A stretch of DNA of 36,958 nucleotides. It comes from UBA3775 sp964584255. Lineage in GTDB: Bacteria > Bacillota > Clostridia > Lachnospirales > Lachnospiraceae. Positions within the stretch are counted from its first letter, which is position 1; each line of letters begins with the position of its first letter. Position numbers and translations under genes: made by a program. The notes below the pieces were generated by a model. It saw nothing but the letters and a program-made list of their open reading frames with translations, had not been told where the DNA came from and made no database searches. Shown in pieces: positions 33,217 to 36,958 of this stretch. The stretch spans positions 1 to 36,958 of the forward strand of contig CAZOZM010000017.1 of the NCBI GenBank assembly GCA_964584255.1. The letters run 5' to 3'.

Positions 33217-34383
33217 ATGTGTAAGATTGTAAGCGGAGGATACAGCACCGGTGTAACCATGCTGTCCAACCTCTTTATTGATAAATTTATGCCTGAAGCA
33301 AGCGAGACTAATCTTAAAGTCTACCTTTATATTCTCAGATACATTTATGTACCTGAAGCCGACATTTCCCTTGCTTCGATTGCGGACGTTCTTGACCTCA
33401 CGCCAAGATCCGTAGTCAAGGCTCTCAAATACTGGCAGAACTGCGGTATTCTTACGTTTCAGACCGACGAGAGCGGCGAGCTCAAAAGAATTTCCCTCAA
33501 TGACATTTCTGCGCTTGCAGACGGAAACTCATCTCAGAAGAATGTGTCCGTGTCAGAGCCTGCAGTGACTGTAGCTCCGACGGCCGGCACCACTCCGACA
33601 GCTCCTGCATCTTCTTCAGTGCCTGTCCTTTCTCCGACAGACCTTAACCGCATTTCGGAACAGAATAGATTCCGTCAGCTCTTTGAGATTGTTGAGAACT
33701 ATCTCGCACCTGCAACCGCAACCGCAGATGACATAAATGCATTGGCTGTTATAATTGATTCTCTCAATTTCTCCGATGATCTTACTCTGCACCTTTATGA
33801 CTATTGCAGTTCGAAAAACAAGCTGACAAGCAATTACATATTAAAGGTTGCAACAAATTGGGCCGAGAAGAATGTTAAAACGGTAGAGGATGCCAAGCTT
33901 GAAGAACAGTTTTATGATGATCTTCTTATTTCCATAAAAAAGGCTCTCGGTATGACCCGTAATCTCGGAAAAGTTCAGTTTGAAACGATAGAAAAATGGA
34001 GATATACATACCATATGCCGGAAGAAATGATTCTTGAAGCCTGCAACAGAGCATGTATGCAGGAAGTTGAAAAGCCCTTTTCTTATGCGGCAAAAACCAT
34101 AAAAAACTGGTATGATGAAGGCATTAAAACAATGAATGACCTTGCAAAAGCAGACCTTAAGCACGAAAATGAAGTTGCTGCAAAGGCTGCCGCCCGTAAG
34201 TCATCCGCAACAAAAAAAAGCTCCTCATACAACCAGTTTAACGACTTTGAACAGCGGACAATTACACCGGAGGATGATGCAAAATTTGGCAGATATCTGC
34301 TCAGTCAGGGTGCTACACAGGAACGACGTGACGCCTTTAAAGACCGACTTGCAAAAGCTGCAGACAGTGTAATAAAACAATAA
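33217..34383 (+). CDS. dnaD: DnaD domain primosome protein
   Basis: 388 residues. The N-terminal part (NLFIDKFMPEASETNLKVYL, then SIADVLDLTPRSVVKALKYW) is the winged-helix region of DnaD/DnaB-type proteins. After a Ser/Pro/Thr/Ala-rich linker (about 120-175) comes the DnaD DNA-binding domain, with a second helical repeat that includes EKWRYTYHMPEEMILEAC and ends near KNWYDEGIKTMNDLAKAD, close to the YxxxIxxxW motif (here AAKTIKNW). DnaD helps load the replicative helicase at origins and stalled forks. The start is ATG 33217, with GAGAGG about 11 bases upstream; an open frame extends further but is not family-like. The DnaI-like loader follows after 21 bases. Confidence 0.88.
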   Translation: MCKIVSGGYSTGVTMLSNLFIDKFMPEASETNLKVYLYILRYIYVPEADISLASIADVLDLTPRSVVKALKYWQNCGILTFQTDESGELKRISLNDISALADGNSSQKNVSVSEPAVTVAPTAGTTPTAPASSSVPVLSPTDLNRISEQNRFRQLFEIVENYLAPATATADDINALAVIIDSLNFSDDLTLHLYDYCSSKNKLTSNYILKVATNWAEKNVKTVEDAKLEEQFYDDLLISIKKALGMTRNLGKVQFETIEKWRYTYHMPEEMILEACNRACMQEVEKPFSYAAKTIKNWYDEGIKTMNDLAKADLKHENEVAAKAAARKSSATKKSSSYNQFNDFEQRTITPEDDAKFGRYLLSQGATQERRDAFKDRLAKAADSVIKQ

Positions 34384-34404
34384 CAGAGATAAACGAGGAA
34401 GAAT

Positions 34405-35421
34405 ATGATATCAAATTCCCAGTTGGATGAAATCAGCCGAATCTATGAATCAAGGCGCATTCTTGCGGAAGAAAAAAAGACCGCACGAACCGAGGAAGTG
34501 GTTAAAGCCATTCCGGCAATTAAAGAAATCAATGACACCCTCATAGAAAACTCATTTAAAGCTCTCAGGATGTCATTTATCGACGGAAACGACTCTGCCC
34601 TTGATAATCTCCGTTCATCTAACAGAGTACTCATAAAAACCAAGCAGTCACTTCTGGCGGGCGCCGGATATCCTGTAGATTATCTTGATGACGTTTACCT
34701 GTGCCCGGAATGCAGGGACACCGGCTTTATCAAAGACAGGGACGGCGTAATCATTTCGCGCTGTCGCTGTTACACTAAAACGGTTATCGAACGTTTCTAT
34801 ATGACAAAGGAGCGAAAGGAGCTTCTTAACCGGGAGAATTTCCACACTTTCAATACAGATCTCTATGATACCTGCAGTATTGATGAAGAATCCGGCATTT
34901 CGGATTACGATACCATGACTGACAGTGTCAACCGTGCGCTTGACTTTGTAGATGAATTTAAAAACAGCTATTCGAATCTTCTTATTTCCGGAAAAACCGG
35001 AACAGGAAAAACATTTTTGGCAAACTGCATCGCCAAGAAACTTATTGATATGGGAGTTTCGGTTCTTTATCTTCCTGCAAACGATTTCTTTGAATACTGT
35101 AAAAAATCTCAATTTTCCCAGGGTGAGGAAAGCAAGAATGCCGGAGATGAACTTAACTTCATTACAAATGCCGAGTGCCTTGTCATAGATGATTTGGGCT
35201 CAGAAATGAGCAACAGTTTTACAAATAATCAGCTTTTTGTTCTGCTTGAAAAGCGTGATCTGAAAAAACTGCATACGGTAATCACGACCAATCTTAACCG
35301 TCCTCAGATTCAAAAGAGATATTCCGACAGAATTTATTCAAGACTTTTTGCCGGATATTCTTATCTGAGAATGCCCGGAAGTGATAATCGTCTAAAGCAG
35401 AAAAACAATGATTTTATCTGA
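34405..35421 (+). CDS. DnaI/DnaC-like helicase loader ATPase
   Basis: 338 residues. The N-terminal helical part is followed by a zinc-type module, CPECRDTG (from about residue 99) and CRC, as in DnaI of Bacillus. The C-terminal AAA+ domain has Walker A ISGKTGTGKT (about 193-202), Walker B LVIDDLGSE and sensor ITTNLN. The arginine region near RIYSRL is present. It loads the replicative helicase DnaC/DnaB together with DnaD. The start is ATG 34405 behind CGAGGAAG, 21 bases after dnaD, so the two form an operon. Alternatives such as IstB-type transposition ATPases are unlikely, because no transposase is nearby and the zinc module is DnaI-like. Confidence 0.93.
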   Translation: MISNSQLDEISRIYESRRILAEEKKTARTEEVVKAIPAIKEINDTLIENSFKALRMSFIDGNDSALDNLRSSNRVLIKTKQSLLAGAGYPVDYLDDVYLCPECRDTGFIKDRDGVIISRCRCYTKTVIERFYMTKERKELLNRENFHTFNTDLYDTCSIDEESGISDYDTMTDSVNRALDFVDEFKNSYSNLLISGKTGTGKTFLANCIAKKLIDMGVSVLYLPANDFFEYCKKSQFSQGEESKNAGDELNFITNAECLVIDDLGSEMSNSFTNNQLFVLLEKRDLKKLHTVITTNLNRPQIQKRYSDRIYSRLFAGYSYLRMPGSDNRLKQKNNDFI

Positions 35422-35494
35422 TTTGTCCATCTCACAGGCTATAATCAGCCGATAAATGTGCATATTTCAGATAGATTTATCAATTAGAATTTGG

Positions 35495-35500
35495 TATACT
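35495..35500 (+). promoter_or_regulatory. prs -10 element with 5' hairpin
   Basis: TATACT with an extended -10 TG; the -35 is poor. The predicted start of transcription falls at the base of a hairpin GAATGTT/AACATTC (35507-35535), which would cap the 5' end of the mRNA. Confidence 0.5.
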
Positions 35501-35574
35501 GATTCTGAATGTTTTGTTTCAATTACCCAACATTCTGAACACTAAACAAAAATTTATTTCAGGAGGATTCAAAT

Positions 35575-36753
35575 ATGTCTCAGGAAGATATGTACACAGA
35601 AGACATTTCTTACGGCCCGCTTGGTATCATCGCATTAAAGAGCAGCGAGGATATGGGAGCAAAGGTTGATGAGTATATCGCCGGCTGGAGAAAAAACAGG
35701 GAAAGCAAATTCAAGACTGCACCTGTTTACAAAAATTATCAGAAGGATTCTTATCTCATTGATTTCAAATGTCCACGTTTCGGAACCGGAGAAGCAAAAT
35801 GCGTAATCAACGAAACCGTAAGAGGTAAAGACATATTCATCCTTCTTGATGTATGTAATTACAGTCTTTCATATACTGTTTGCGGTCAAAAGTCACCAAT
35901 GTCACCTGATGATCACTTTGCAGACTTAAAGAGAGTTATTGCGGCCATCAGCGGAAAGGCAAGACGAATCACTGTAATCATGCCATTCCTTTATGAAAGC
36001 CGTCAGCACAAGAGAAGCTCAAGAGAGTCTCTTGACTGTGCAATTGCACTTCAGGAACTTGTAAACATGGGCGTGGATTCAATCATCACTTTCGATGCAC
36101 ACGATCCCAGAGTACAGAATGCAATTCCATTTAACTCACTCGAAAACGTTCAGCCTGCATATCAGTTTGTGAAGGCTCTTATCAAGAATGTTCCTGATAT
36201 CAAACTTAATTCCAAAGAACTCATGATCATTTCCCCTGACGAAGGTGCAATGAGCCGTGCCGTTTATTTTGCAACAGTTCTCGGTGCCGACATGGGTATG
36301 TTCTATAAGAGACGTGACTATACTACCGTTGTTGACGGAAGAAATCCTATTGTCGCACATGAATTCCTCGGTACAGACGTTACCGGCAAGGATGTAATCA
36401 TTCTTGATGACATGATTTCATCAGGAGAAAGTATGATTGATACGGCAAGAGAATTAAAAAGACGTAATGCTGGAAGAATTTTCGTTTGTACAACATTCGG
36501 TCTCTTTACAAACGGTCTTGAAAGATTTGACAAGGCTTATGAGGAAGGTCTCTTCTATCGTATAGTAACTACAAACCTTGTTTACCAGACTCCTGAACTC
36601 CTTTCGAGAGAGTGGTATATCAGTGCAGACATGTCTAAGTATGTTGCTCTTCTTATCGATGCTCTTAATCATGACGCTTCAATAAGCGAGCTTTTAAGTC
36701 CAACCGAAAGAATACACAGACTTATAGACAAACACAATAACGGAGAAATCTGA
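35575..36753 (+). CDS. prs: Ribose-phosphate pyrophosphokinase, long divergent form
   Basis: 392 residues against about 315 for the usual enzyme. It makes PRPP, the precursor of purines, pyrimidines, histidine and NAD, from ribose-5-phosphate and ATP. The N-terminus carries an extra ~50 residues. The ATP-binding loop reads MPFLYESRQHKR, the metal/ribose region FDAHDPR (the classical DLH motif changed), and the PRPP loop VIILDDMISSGESM. These are recognisable but altered from the canonical forms. The start is ATG 35575 behind AGGAGG. It has its own promoter and terminator. Related long forms occur in Clostridia, so I take it as functional. Confidence 0.88.
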   Translation: MSQEDMYTEDISYGPLGIIALKSSEDMGAKVDEYIAGWRKNRESKFKTAPVYKNYQKDSYLIDFKCPRFGTGEAKCVINETVRGKDIFILLDVCNYSLSYTVCGQKSPMSPDDHFADLKRVIAAISGKARRITVIMPFLYESRQHKRSSRESLDCAIALQELVNMGVDSIITFDAHDPRVQNAIPFNSLENVQPAYQFVKALIKNVPDIKLNSKELMIISPDEGAMSRAVYFATVLGADMGMFYKRRDYTTVVDGRNPIVAHEFLGTDVTGKDVIILDDMISSGESMIDTARELKRRNAGRIFVCTTFGLFTNGLERFDKAYEEGLFYRIVTTNLVYQTPELLSREWYISADMSKYVALLIDALNHDASISELLSPTERIHRLIDKHNNGEI

Positions 36754-36844
36754 TAAACATAAAAAAACCGGCGGGATTTTGCTACGGGTTAATAAGGCAG
36801 TATAGAAAACTTATACATCTGTGGCATTGCAAAGGGAGAAATTT

Positions 36845-36880
36845 AGGCTTTGACTTAGAAGGTCAGAGCCTTTTTCTTTT
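36845..36880 (+). terminator. prs terminator
   Basis: A 10-base-pair stem AGGCTTTGAC/GTCAGAGCCT (one G-U pair) followed by TTTTTCTTTT. It lies about 90 bases after the prs stop. Outer bases TTGCAAA/TTTTGCAA can extend it. Confidence 0.85.
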
Positions 36881-36921
36881 GCAATAAAATCCGCACATTC
36901 GTTTTTTGATTCGACTTGATT

Positions 36922-36958
36922 TATAATTAACACATCAAAATCAAGGAGGTTCATTATG
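36922..36958 (+). promoter_or_regulatory. -10, ribosome binding site and first codon of a truncated gene
   Basis: TATAAT (36922-36927), then AAGGAGG (36943-36949), then ATG (36956-36958) at the window edge. Only the start codon of the next gene is visible, so its product cannot be named. Confidence 0.6.

Noticed and set aside
34405..35421. An IstB-type transposition ATPase
   Set aside because: No transposase or terminal inverted repeats are nearby, and the zinc module plus dnaD context point to a helicase loader.

Overview
The window looks like a chromosomal core region of a low-to-mid GC Clostridia, most likely a member of the Lachnospiraceae. The reasons are the str operon (rpsL-rpsG-fusA-tuf), a short SigA-type sigma factor, a GlgC/GlgD pair, a DnaD/DnaI-type primosome, a stand-alone cobalamin-methionine-synthase activation protein, a long single-chain PurL and strong Gram-positive Shine-Dalgarno sites. 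I see no phage, transposon, integrase, CRISPR array, tRNA or rRNA. The assignment to family level is inference from gene content, not from a database search.

Layout. 1-4.0 kb: str operon on the minus strand (tuf cut by the window edge), driven by a perfect-consensus promoter. 4.2-8.95 kb: divergent plus-strand rpoD, gltX and a UvrD/PcrA-type helicase, closed by a bidirectional terminator. 9.0-13.0 kb, minus: DUF1292 protein, a Cas4-like-nuclease/XPD-helicase fusion and a membrane GT2 glycosyltransferase. 13.2-17.1 kb, minus: purL. 17.4-19.35 kb, plus: a divergent MraY-like transferase and an orphan MoxR ATPase. 19.4-20.5 kb, minus: ridA and a membrane protein with a YcxB-like tail. 20.9-22.1 kb, plus: 7TM-GGDEF diguanylate cyclase behind a structured leader. 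22.1-24.6 kb, minus: DUF5662, GH113-like glycosidase and EamA transporter, tightly packed. 25.0-25.9 kb, plus: cation diffusion facilitator. 25.9-28.5 kb, minus: MetH-activation protein, signal peptidase I and CapA lipoprotein. 28.7-31.1 kb, minus: glgC-glgD. 31.5-36.75 kb, plus: murC, dnaD, dnaI-like loader and a long PRPP synthase. The first codon of a further gene ends the window.

How the genes fit together. Most are housekeeping genes: translation (rpsL, rpsG, fusA, tuf, gltX), transcription (rpoD), replication restart and initiation (dnaD, dnaI-like, helicases), cell wall (murC, MraY-like), purine and PRPP supply (purL, prs) and glycogen storage (glgCD). No clear new multi-gene defence or mobile system is present. 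The points most worth checking are regulatory or are divergent versions of known families: two identical tandem DnaA-box pairs upstream of dnaD-dnaI, a leader with two mutually exclusive hairpins before the diguanylate cyclase, the MraY-like protein with altered signature motifs next to a partnerless MoxR, the nuclease-helicase fusion, and a palindrome overlapping the purL promoter. Five genes (fusA, rpsG, glgC, the MetH-activation gene, and as an option capA) use or may use non-ATG starts.
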